This document shows, in pieces, positions 1-7,525 of a DNA stretch of 16,520 nt. Where the stretch lies: positions 1 through 16,520 of the forward strand of contig CASBHZ010000063.1 in the NCBI GenBank assembly GCA_949123685.1. Reading direction: 5' to 3'. The DNA comes from an uncultured Bacteroidales bacterium (lineage in GTDB: Bacteria > Bacteroidota > Bacteroidia > Bacteroidales > Muribaculaceae). The notes beneath the pieces are model-generated. The model worked only from the letters and a program-made list of their open reading frames with translations. It made no database searches and was not told the DNA's origin. The first letter of the stretch is position 1. Every line of letters begins with the position of its first letter. The position numbers and the translations under genes were made by a program.

Positions 1-47
1 GAGATACTATCGCGTGACTGGAGTTCAGACGTGTGCTCTTCCGATCT
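1..47 (+). other. Illumina P7/i7-side adapter, not genomic
   Basis: Bases 14-47 match the Illumina TruSeq read-2 adapter exactly (beginning GTGACTGGAGTTCAG and ending GCTCTTCCGATCT). They are preceded by an 8-base stretch at 6-13 (ACTATCGC), in the position of the i7 index, and by GAGAT at 1-5, the last bases of the P7 arm. The order P7 end, index, read-2 primer site is the complete library-adapter layout. Genomic sequence begins at 48. The adapter is in frame with the first gene and adds the false residues TGVQTCALPI to its start. Confidence 0.99.
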
Positions 48-1840
48 TGACACTCTCCGACGGAACCGTATGGGGAGCTGATTCCAAAGTGACAAAACTT
101 TCACGAAAGTCAGTTGATACATACATAAACTCCCCGTTTTACAGATCTGAAAAGATCCAAGACAAATATAATTCCGCCACTATTGATTTCAAAGGAGGCT
201 GGGGAATAGAATTTCGTGCATATAACGATGGAATAGCCTACCGATTCAAATCATCAAAAGGAAAATCGCTGGTCGTAGCTGATGAAAACGTCACATATAA
301 TTTCCCATTTGATGCCACTTCATATGTAGCTTATACGAAAAGCCGAGCCACTGATCCTTATTTCACATCGTTCGAAAATGAATATTCTAAGAACCAATTA
401 TCTGAAATAGATCAAGACAGACTTATTTTCCTGCCAATGTCAGTAGACTTAGGCAACAATACCAAAGTGACGATAACCGAATCCGATCTGGAAGAATTTC
501 CCGGACTCTATATGACCGGAAACGGAACCTCGTCCCTTAAAGGAAGCCATGCTAAATATCCAAAGAAATCAGTTCAGGGTGGTCACAACAATCTCCAGAT
601 GATTGTGAAAGAACGGGAAGATTTTATAGCAAAATCAAATGGTAACCGCACATTTCCCTGGAGAATAGCAATAATCACCGACAACGACAAGGATCTTGCA
701 GCAAGCAACCTTTCTTATATTCTTGCATCGCCCTCAAGAATTGCAGAAACCGGATGGATAAAACCCGGAAAAGTGGCATGGGAGTGGTGGAACGACTGGA
801 ATATAACCGGTGTTGACTTCGAGGCGGGTGTAAATAACGAAACATATAAAAAATATATTGACTTTGCTGCAGAAAACGGCATTGAATATCTGATACTTGA
901 TGAAGGATGGGCGGTCAATAAAAAAGCTGACCTGATGCAGATAGTCCCTGAAATCAATCTTCCTGAACTTATAGAATACGCACGCGACAGGAACGTAGAC
1001 GTTGTGTTATGGGCTGGTTATGTGGCATTTGATCGCGATATGGAAAATATCTGTCGTCACTATGCAAAAATGGGTGTTAAGGGATTCAAAGTGGATTTCA
1101 TGGACCGCGACGACCAGGAAATAGTGGATTTCGTGCATCGTGCAGCAGAGACATGCGCCAAATATAAACTCATCCTTGACCTTCACGGAATGTATAAGCC
1201 TGCCGGACTTAACCGCACATATCCGAACGCATTGAATTTTGAAGGAGTCAACGGCATGGAACAGATGAAATGGAGCTCTATTGATCTTGATCAGGTAAAG
1301 TATGAAGTAACAATACCTTTCATAAGGCAAGTTGCAGGTCCGATGGACTATACACCCGGAGCCATGAAAAACGGCACCAAAGAAACCTATCATGAAGACT
1401 ATACAGAACCGATGAGCCAAGGGACACGCTGCCGTCAACTTGCCTTGTTCACGGTTTTGGACTCCCCGTTCACAATGCTCTGCGATTCTCCGGTAAACTA
1501 CGATAAAGAACCGGAATGCCGCGATTTCATCGCCACTGTGCCTACAACATGGGATGAAACAATAATACTTGATGCAAAAATGGGAGAATACATCGTGACA
1601 GCAAGACGCAAAGGCTCCTCATGGTATATCGCAGGAATCACAGACTGGTCACCACGTGAAATATCGGTAGACCTCTCATTCCTTGGAGACTCAGATCGCA
1701 ATGCAATCCTTTTCAGGGATGGTGCAAATTCTGCCAAGCATGCTAATGATTATAAAAAAGAAGAAATAACAATAAACGGCAACAGGGACCTTAAAATTAA
1801 TCTGGCTCCCGGTGGCGGTTTCGCAATGACAGTAAAATGA
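48..1840 (+). CDS. GH97 family glycoside hydrolase (alpha-glucosidase or alpha-galactosidase), 5'-truncated
   Basis: Exo-acting alpha-glycosidase of the GH97 (SusB-like) family, expected in the periplasm, releasing glucose or galactose from oligosaccharides. About 597 genomic residues remain. The first whole genomic codon is 50-52; the signal peptide and perhaps 50 residues of the N-terminal beta-sandwich are lost. Visible in order: the rest of the N-terminal domain; a TIM barrel opening with KVAWEWWNDWN (about 772-804), then YLILDEGW (about 889-912), KVDFMDRDDQ (1088-1117) and NFEGVNGMEQMKW (1235-1273); and the C-terminal beta domain with PTTWDETIILDAKMGEYIV and ending in APGGGFAMTVK. The Asp codon at 1094-1096 sits where retaining GH97 enzymes are reported to carry their nucleophile, whereas SusB-type inverting enzymes use glutamate bases. 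I therefore lean to the retaining, alpha-galactosidase-like branch, but this is inference. The next gene starts 21 bp downstream on the same strand, so the two are probably co-transcribed. Confidence 0.93.
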
Positions 1841-1861
1841 TTTAAGCACCTTTCTTGTATT

Positions 1862-3358
1862 ATGTTTACACTTAAAAACAAGCACTCGCTGACGAAAGCT
1901 CATTACGCAATATCTATAATGACTGCATGTGCTTTTTCATCATGTATATCGGAAGCTGCAACATCAGTCACAGAAATACCGGCAGAAGAAATAGCTGTGT
2001 TCATATCTTCTGACAGCACCCTTCAGAAAACATATGACTGGGCAAAGAAGATGGCTATGAGCTATTCTCACGACAGTAACGATCCGGTTGGAGCATGGTA
2101 CGAAGCTGCACTGCCGCAACGTGAGGCATTCTGCATGCGAGACGTATCCCACCAGTCAATAGGGGCACATATATTGGGTCTCTCCAAACACAACAAGAAC
2201 ATGATGCGGAAGTTTGTAAAGAATATCAATCCGAGCCGGGATTATTGCTCTTACTGGGAGATAAACCGTTATGACAAACCGGCACCTGCCGACTATGCTT
2301 CCGACACGGAGTTTTGGTACAACCTGAATGCGAATTTCGATGTAATGCAGGCATGTTTTAAACTATACGAATGGACAGCGGACAAAGATTATATTTCTGA
2401 CAAGAGCTTTACCAATTTTTATGATTTATCAGTAAATGAATATCTTGACAAGTGGCAATTGCGACCCGAGAATATCATGGAACGTCCTCCATATATGAAC
2501 CAGTCTCCTGATTTCAATGAAAAAAATAATTTCCATACCTGTCGCGGGTTGCCTTCTTATGTAGAAAATTTCAGAGGTCTGACATTAGGTGTAGACTTAC
2601 TTGCCGCGCTACACGGCGGGTTCAAGGCATATTCACAAATTGTAGCCCTCAACGGCAAAAACACAGAGGCTGCGCATGCGTCAAAAATGGCAAAATCATA
2701 TAGCGACATTATTGACAACAAATGGTGGGATGAAGATAACTGCCGTTACCACACCTTCTGGACAACAGAAAAAAAGTTTTATCGCGGTGAAGGGGTTCCG
2801 TTTATACTCTGGTTCAGTGCCACAAACGATATCACCCGTAAGCGAGCAAGCGTGACCGACATACTTTCAAGAGAATGGAATGTCGAAAACATGTCTGCCT
2901 TTCCGGTTCTGTTCTATGAAATGGGGTATAATGAAGACGCATACCACTTCCTTACCACCCTACCCGCAATCAACCGCTCAGAATATCCCGAAGTGTCTTT
3001 CGGGCTCATAGAGGGTATTGTCTCCGGGGCAATGGGACTACGTGCCTCAGCTTCCCGCAACGAGATATCAACACTTTCAAGAATTGACGGACATGATTCA
3101 AGCATCAATAACGTTCCCGTTTTTGATGGATATGTTTCCCTTGTTCATAAAGGCATGTCATTTTCCCAAATAGAAAACAATACCGATCGGGATCTTATCT
3201 GGAAGGCTTCTTTTCAAGGTAAACACGATATTCTTGAATGTGACGGAAAAAAGATCAATGCAACAACATCAACTGATGTAAAAGGTAATCAGATATCTAC
3301 CATAGAGATAAAACTACCCAAAAAAACAACAAAAACAGTGAACGTCATAAATATCTGA
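1862..3358 (+). CDS. Putative (alpha/alpha)6-barrel glycosidase-like lipoprotein, family unassigned
   Basis: A 498-residue secreted protein. The N-terminus has a basic stretch (KNKHSLTKAH), a hydrophobic stretch (YAISIMTACAF) and a cysteine at residue 28 in AFSSC, a fair lipobox, so it is probably a periplasmic or surface lipoprotein. Residues about 50-395 are helix-rich with regularly spaced Trp, Tyr and acidic motifs typical of six-hairpin glycosidases: GAWYEAALPQREAFCMRDVSHQ (77-98), SYWEINRYDKPAPADY (130-145), DTEFWYNLNANFD (148-160) and EYPEVSFGLIEGIVSGAMG (374-392). Residues about 400-498 look like a C-terminal beta domain. Candidate acidic catalytic residues are Glu81, Glu88, Asp94, Glu376 and Glu384, but I cannot say which act. 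I do not recognise the exact family. The gene follows the GH97 gene by 21 bp and is closed by a strong terminator, which supports a shared glycan substrate. The ATG at 1862 is chosen because it gives the complete signal peptide. No clear Shine-Dalgarno is seen, as is usual in this phylum. Confidence 0.8.
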   Translation: MFTLKNKHSLTKAHYAISIMTACAFSSCISEAATSVTEIPAEEIAVFISSDSTLQKTYDWAKKMAMSYSHDSNDPVGAWYEAALPQREAFCMRDVSHQSIGAHILGLSKHNKNMMRKFVKNINPSRDYCSYWEINRYDKPAPADYASDTEFWYNLNANFDVMQACFKLYEWTADKDYISDKSFTNFYDLSVNEYLDKWQLRPENIMERPPYMNQSPDFNEKNNFHTCRGLPSYVENFRGLTLGVDLLAALHGGFKAYSQIVALNGKNTEAAHASKMAKSYSDIIDNKWWDEDNCRYHTFWTTEKKFYRGEGVPFILWFSATNDITRKRASVTDILSREWNVENMSAFPVLFYEMGYNEDAYHFLTTLPAINRSEYPEVSFGLIEGIVSGAMGLRASASRNEISTLSRIDGHDSSINNVPVFDGYVSLVHKGMSFSQIENNTDRDLIWKASFQGKHDILECDGKKINATTSTDVKGNQISTIEIKLPKKTTKTVNVINI

Positions 3359-3405
3359 CAAATACACACCATTTACGACAACTTGGAAGCTGTTAAAAAA
3401 TGATG

Positions 3406-3451
3406 GCGATGTGTCAAAATTCATGAATTTTGACACATCGCTTTAATTTTT
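3406..3451 (+). terminator. Perfect 36-bp palindrome with T-rich tail; terminator of the glycosidase operon
   Basis: Bases 3406-3441 are a perfect inverted repeat: the arm GCGATGTGTCAAAATTCA at 3406-3423 is the exact reverse complement of 3424-3441. The RNA would fold into a stem of about 16 bp with a tiny loop. It is followed by TTTAATTTTT (3442-3451), as expected of an intrinsic terminator reading rightward. An A-run at 3395-3400 precedes it, so it could also work leftward, although no leftward gene enters from the right. It separates the glycosidase pair from the regulator. Confidence 0.85.
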
Positions 3452-3480
3452 GCAAATAACCATTATATGTATTAACTTTG
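3449..3480 (+). promoter_or_regulatory. Bacteroidota-type promoter of the hybrid two-component gene
   Basis: TAACTTTG at 3473-3480 matches the Bacteroidota sigma-ABfr -7 consensus TAnnTTTG at every fixed position. A TTTG at 3449-3452 lies 20 bases upstream, close to the usual spacing of the -33 element. Transcription would begin a few bases after 3480, leaving a leader of about 40 bases before the ATG at 3526. The -33 element overlaps the T-tail of the preceding terminator, so the upstream operon ends where this promoter begins. Confidence 0.7.
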
Positions 3481-3525
3481 CCAAACTTGAAAAACTCAAA
3501 TCTTCTTTACGATTCTATCACTTAT

Positions 3526-6500
3526 ATGAACAAACGTTTAACCTATCTGATAATCTTTATTATATTTCATGGCATTGTGTCAAATGCCCACAATAGGCAC
3601 GTGCAACAGTTAACTATAGATAACGGGCTGTCATCAAACGCAATATACAGCATTACACAAGACAATCTCGGCAGGATGTGGTTCGGAACAATTGACGGAT
3701 TACATTGTTTCGATGGCAAAAACATCTCAATATGGCGGGATTCTGAAGTCAAATCACTCGGACAAGTGATATATTCCATCCGGGAAGATAACAAGAACAG
3801 GTTATGGGTAGGAAGCGATATGGGACTTGCAATCTTTGACCTTAAAAAGGAACGGTTTGCCATATCTCCCGTAGAAGGAAATGACATAAGGATAATGTCT
3901 CCGGTAAGTGATATTCTTTTTGATAAAAAAGGACGCACCTGGATCACGACTTCCGGACAAGGAATCTTCAGATATGACGGAGAAAACAAAAATATACGCC
4001 ATTATGCCGCAATTGGAAAGATCAATTCCGATATCATATCACATATCATAGAAGACAGCAAGGGATACATATGGGTGGCAAGTCCGGAAAAAGGACTCAG
4101 CAAATATGAAGAGAAAAATAATATTTTCGTTCCGGTCAAGTCATCACCCCAAAATACAATATCAATATTTGAGGATTCGTATTATAATCTATGGATCGGA
4201 ACCGAAAAAGGACTTTTTAATTTTGACAGGCATTCCGGCAAATGGTCTCACGTATTGCAACCTGAAGGCAATAGTGTATTTCAAATAAGGTCAATCGTAG
4301 AATTAGAACCTGGCATACTTTTGCTCGCATCAGATGAAGGACTTACAAAATATAACACGTCCTCAGGAGAATACCATACGTTTAAAGCAAGTCCTGATAT
4401 ACCCGGCAATCTGAACGACAGTTATTTACACACACTTTTTCTTGACAAGGAAAATGGATTATGGATTGGCACATATTTTGGTGGAGTTAATTATATTCCT
4501 CAATCCTTCAGGCTATTTTCTCATTACAACAACCAAAATTCCCAATGCAATGCCCGCATCATTTCCGTATTCGCAAAAGCAGATGATAAAAACGTATGGA
4601 TAGGTTCTGACGATGCTGGATTTTTCCAATGGAACCGTAAAGACAACACGTTCAAACCCTTCGGAATGCATTCAGACCAAGGCTTAACATATCACAATAT
4701 ACATGCCCTGCTCCAAGACGGAGACAAGCTTTTTATAGGAATGTATATGGGTGGACTTGACATTCTTGACATACCTACAGGCAAATTCAAAAACTACAAA
4801 GGTGGACAACAAATCAACTCCTTATATTCCTCAAGCGTATATGCAATTTTTAAAGACAGTAAGGAATCAATCTGGATAGGGACTACCAAAGGATTAAACC
4901 GTTACAGAAATAATTCAGACGATTTTGAAAGGATATTCGATCTCAATCACGCTGATGTCGAATATATATTTGAAGACCACTTAGGTTTCTTATACGCATG
5001 TTCTCTGAATCAAGGTTTATTCCGTCTTGATCCAGGCAATGGAAAATGGAAACAATTCACCACTGTCAGTGAAAAAAATAAAAAAGACATAGGACTGCCC
5101 ACATATAAAATATTAACGGGAGCCGAAGACAATAAAGGAAGATTATGGTTCGGAACAGACGGATGCGGACTGTTCCGGTTCTTGCCGGATGAAGAAAAGT
5201 TTGTAAAGGCGCCCTTACCAGCATCTATACGTGTCATCAATAAGGTTATGCCAATTGACAATGACCTATGGATAACTTCAAGTTATGGATTATATTGTTA
5301 TAATCCGGATGACGGAAGCATTAAATCGTATTATAAATCTTCTGGACTACAAGGTAACTTATTCCTTCCCAACTCGGGCATCATTCTTGACGACGGCACA
5401 ATACTTATCGGTGGCATAAACGGATTTAACGAATTCAATCCATCTGACTTCAATTTCAATCCTCATAATCCAAAGGTAATTCTAACAGACCTAACATTAT
5501 TTAACCGACATGCATCAATAGATACAGAAGGCTCTCCCCTCTCCTTATCCTTGGCATATTCAGACAAACTCAAATTGAGTCATGAACATTCAATCTTCGG
5601 ATTCTCAGTTGCCGTGCTAAGCTACTCAAATCCTGCCCAAAACAGATTCCAATATAAACTTGAAGGATTCGATCCCGATTGGAACGAAGGGCCATCTGAC
5701 GGACGTGTGAACTATACTAACCTTCCTCCGGGCAATTATAAGTTTTTAGTGCGGACAGCCGATGGCGCCGGGGGATGGAACGAGAGCTCAGTGTCATTCC
5801 CCATAGAAGTTTTGCCACCTTGGTGGTTATCAGTCCCCATGCTTATAACCTATTCCCTTGCATTCGTGTTGTGCATGATATTCTTCTACCTTAAACTTAA
5901 GAAGAAGCAGAAAAGAGAGTTGCAGATGCTGACAATACGCAAAGACAAAGAGCTATATCAGAGCAAAATAGACTTCTTCACACACATGGTTCACGAAATA
6001 CGCACTCCCCTGACCCTTATTCTGTCACCTCTTGAATCACTGATGAAGTCCAAAGGAAAAGTGAGCGATGAACTCCCTACCCTAAACGTGATTGCACGTA
6101 ACGGACAAAGGCTACTGAACCTTGTTAACAAACTAATGGATTTCAGAAAAATCGAATCGGGATGTGTAAATATTGATCTCAGACCGATAGATATCAAGGA
6201 AAGCATATCAGACACATTCCATAATTTCCTGCCGATGGCTGAAATAAAAAATGTGTCAGTAACGTTTAATGTCCCCAACCATGAATGCTATGCCATGGCT
6301 AATAACGAGGCCTTGCATCATGTAATGGATAACCTACTTTCCAATGCATTAAAATTTACTAACAACCAGATATGGATTGACATTGAAGATAATGGAGATT
6401 CATTTTGTATTATTATAAAAGATAACGGAAGCGGTATAGATAAAAAAGAACAGCAAAAGATCTTTGATCCATTTTATCAGGTTGCAGAAACGCGACCGCA

Positions 6501-7482
6501 AGACAATATCGGCACAGGAATAGGACTTCTTCTTGTAAAGAAGTATGTTGACCTTATGGAAGGTCGCTTGCAAGTGGAAAGCACACCGAATAATGGAGCC
6601 ACTTTCCGATTTTGGCTAAACAAGGCTGAATCTTGTGATATAATCAAGAAAACAACGTCCTCCAATCCTATAATTAATCCTGTAGCCGATAATGACGCTT
6701 CCTCAACTCATAAAGAGAAGATACTTATCGTTGAAGATAATGCCGAGCTCCTGAGTTTCTTACGTGATTTGTTTGCAACAGATTATGATGTTGCATGCGC
6801 TTCCAACGGGAAAGATGCCCTTCAATCTCTTGCCGAGAATCTATACGACATTATCATAAGCGATGTCATGATGCCGGAAATGGATGGCATAGAACTGTGC
6901 AAAAGAGTAAAAAACAATATCGCCACAAGTCATATTCCGGTGTTATTACTGACAGCCAAAACAGAATCAAGGGATCACATTGACGGATTTGAAAACGGAG
7001 CAGATCTCTACATCACAAAACCATTCTCTTCAGATGTCCTTAAAGCCCAGGTAAAAGGGATTCTTAAAATCCGTAAACAATTACGTAGGGATTTCAGTAA
7101 TAATCCTCACACTTTAGCCAACGTATTGGTGCCAAATTCTAAACTTGACAATGAATTTTTGAAAAAAATTGAAGAGATCGTAATGAAAAGGATCTCCGAT
7201 CCTGAATTTAATGTTGACACTCTCGCCCAAGAAATTGGCATCTCTCGTACAGGACTGTTCTCCAAACTGAAAGCTGTTGCTGATATGACACCAAATGCAT
7301 TTATAAAACGTATCAGGTTAAACGAAGCGGCACGTCTTCTTGCAGAAGAAAATCTCAGGGTAAACGAAGCTTGCTATGGTGTAGGATTCGCTTCGCGTTC
7401 ACACTTTGCCAAATATTTTCAGGAACAATTCGGTGTCACCCCGGTAGAGTATAAAGCATCCCTTAATAAAGGGAAACAATAA
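3526..7482 (+). CDS. Hybrid two-component system sensor kinase/response regulator (HTCS)
   Basis: A 1318-residue one-chain two-component regulator of the kind that controls polysaccharide-use loci in Bacteroidota. Order: signal peptide or anchor (residues 1-22, LTYLIIFIIF); fourteen Reg_prop-type repeats of the form xLWxGTxxGLxxF between about residues 30 and 640, enough for two seven-bladed propellers; a Y_Y_Y domain (RFQYKLEGFDPDW, about 705-765); a transmembrane helix (about 766-788); HisKA with phospho-acceptor His823 in MVHEIRTPL; HATPase with its N box ending at Asn940, DNGSGID at 966 and GTGIGL at 996; a receiver with VEDN at 1069-1072 and phospho-acceptor Asp1113 in SDVMMPEMDG; and an AraC-type HTH (about 1220-1318). 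All catalytic residues appear intact. The ATG at 3526 is preferred over an in-frame TTG at 3478, because that TTG lies inside the promoter and would hide the signal peptide. The ligand is probably an oligosaccharide released from the glycan degraded by the adjacent enzymes; its identity cannot be read here. Confidence 0.95.
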   Translation: MNKRLTYLIIFIIFHGIVSNAHNRHVQQLTIDNGLSSNAIYSITQDNLGRMWFGTIDGLHCFDGKNISIWRDSEVKSLGQVIYSIREDNKNRLWVGSDMGLAIFDLKKERFAISPVEGNDIRIMSPVSDILFDKKGRTWITTSGQGIFRYDGENKNIRHYAAIGKINSDIISHIIEDSKGYIWVASPEKGLSKYEEKNNIFVPVKSSPQNTISIFEDSYYNLWIGTEKGLFNFDRHSGKWSHVLQPEGNSVFQIRSIVELEPGILLLASDEGLTKYNTSSGEYHTFKASPDIPGNLNDSYLHTLFLDKENGLWIGTYFGGVNYIPQSFRLFSHYNNQNSQCNARIISVFAKADDKNVWIGSDDAGFFQWNRKDNTFKPFGMHSDQGLTYHNIHALLQDGDKLFIGMYMGGLDILDIPTGKFKNYKGGQQINSLYSSSVYAIFKDSKESIWIGTTKGLNRYRNNSDDFERIFDLNHADVEYIFEDHLGFLYACSLNQGLFRLDPGNGKWKQFTTVSEKNKKDIGLPTYKILTGAEDNKGRLWFGTDGCGLFRFLPDEEKFVKAPLPASIRVINKVMPIDNDLWITSSYGLYCYNPDDGSIKSYYKSSGLQGNLFLPNSGIILDDGTILIGGINGFNEFNPSDFNFNPHNPKVILTDLTLFNRHASIDTEGSPLSLSLAYSDKLKLSHEHSIFGFSVAVLSYSNPAQNRFQYKLEGFDPDWNEGPSDGRVNYTNLPPGNYKFLVRTADGAGGWNESSVSFPIEVLPPWWLSVPMLITYSLAFVLCMIFFYLKLKKKQKRELQMLTIRKDKELYQSKIDFFTHMVHEIRTPLTLILSPLESLMKSKGKVSDELPTLNVIARNGQRLLNLVNKLMDFRKIESGCVNIDLRPIDIKESISDTFHNFLPMAEIKNVSVTFNVPNHECYAMANNEALHHVMDNLLSNALKFTNNQIWIDIEDNGDSFCIIIKDNGSGIDKKEQQKIFDPFYQVAETRPQDNIGTGIGLLLVKKYVDLMEGRLQVESTPNNGATFRFWLNKAESCDIIKKTTSSNPIINPVADNDASSTHKEKILIVEDNAELLSFLRDLFATDYDVACASNGKDALQSLAENLYDIIISDVMMPEMDGIELCKRVKNNIATSHIPVLLLTAKTESRDHIDGFENGADLYITKPFSSDVLKAQVKGILKIRKQLRRDFSNNPHTLANVLVPNSKLDNEFLKKIEEIVMKRISDPEFNVDTLAQEIGISRTGLFSKLKAVADMTPNAFIKRIRLNEAARLLAEENLRVNEACYGVGFASRSHFAKYFQEQFGVTPVEYKASLNKGKQ

Positions 7483-7490
7483 GAGGGGTT

Positions 7491-7522
7491 TAAGAAATTG
7501 TTTATATATAAACAATTTCTTA
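7491..7522. terminator. Perfect 32-bp palindrome between convergent genes, probable two-way terminator
   Basis: TAAGAAATTGTTTATA at 7491-7506 is the exact reverse complement of 7507-7522. It occupies most of the 43 bp between the stop of the sensor/regulator gene (7480-7482) and the stop of mutL (7526-7528), where a shared terminator is expected. Neither side has a proper T-tract beyond the stem (GATTCATT to the right; AACCCCTC reading leftward). It is therefore not a textbook intrinsic terminator; it may act through the stem alone or as an RNA-end stabiliser. Confidence 0.6.
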
Positions 7523-7525
7523 GAT

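Noticed and set aside
1007..1438. A 143-codon antisense frame within the GH97 gene
   Set aside because: It is fully overlapped by the conserved catalytic barrel of GH97; the product is rich in Cys, His and Phe with no coherent domain.
3478..3525. N-terminal extension of the hybrid regulator from a TTG start
   Set aside because: The TTG is within the -7 promoter element, and the extension would bury the signal peptide.
48..7482. A complete polysaccharide utilization locus
   Set aside because: Only two glycosidase-like genes and the regulator are present, with no SusC/SusD pair in the window. It can only be called part of such a locus.
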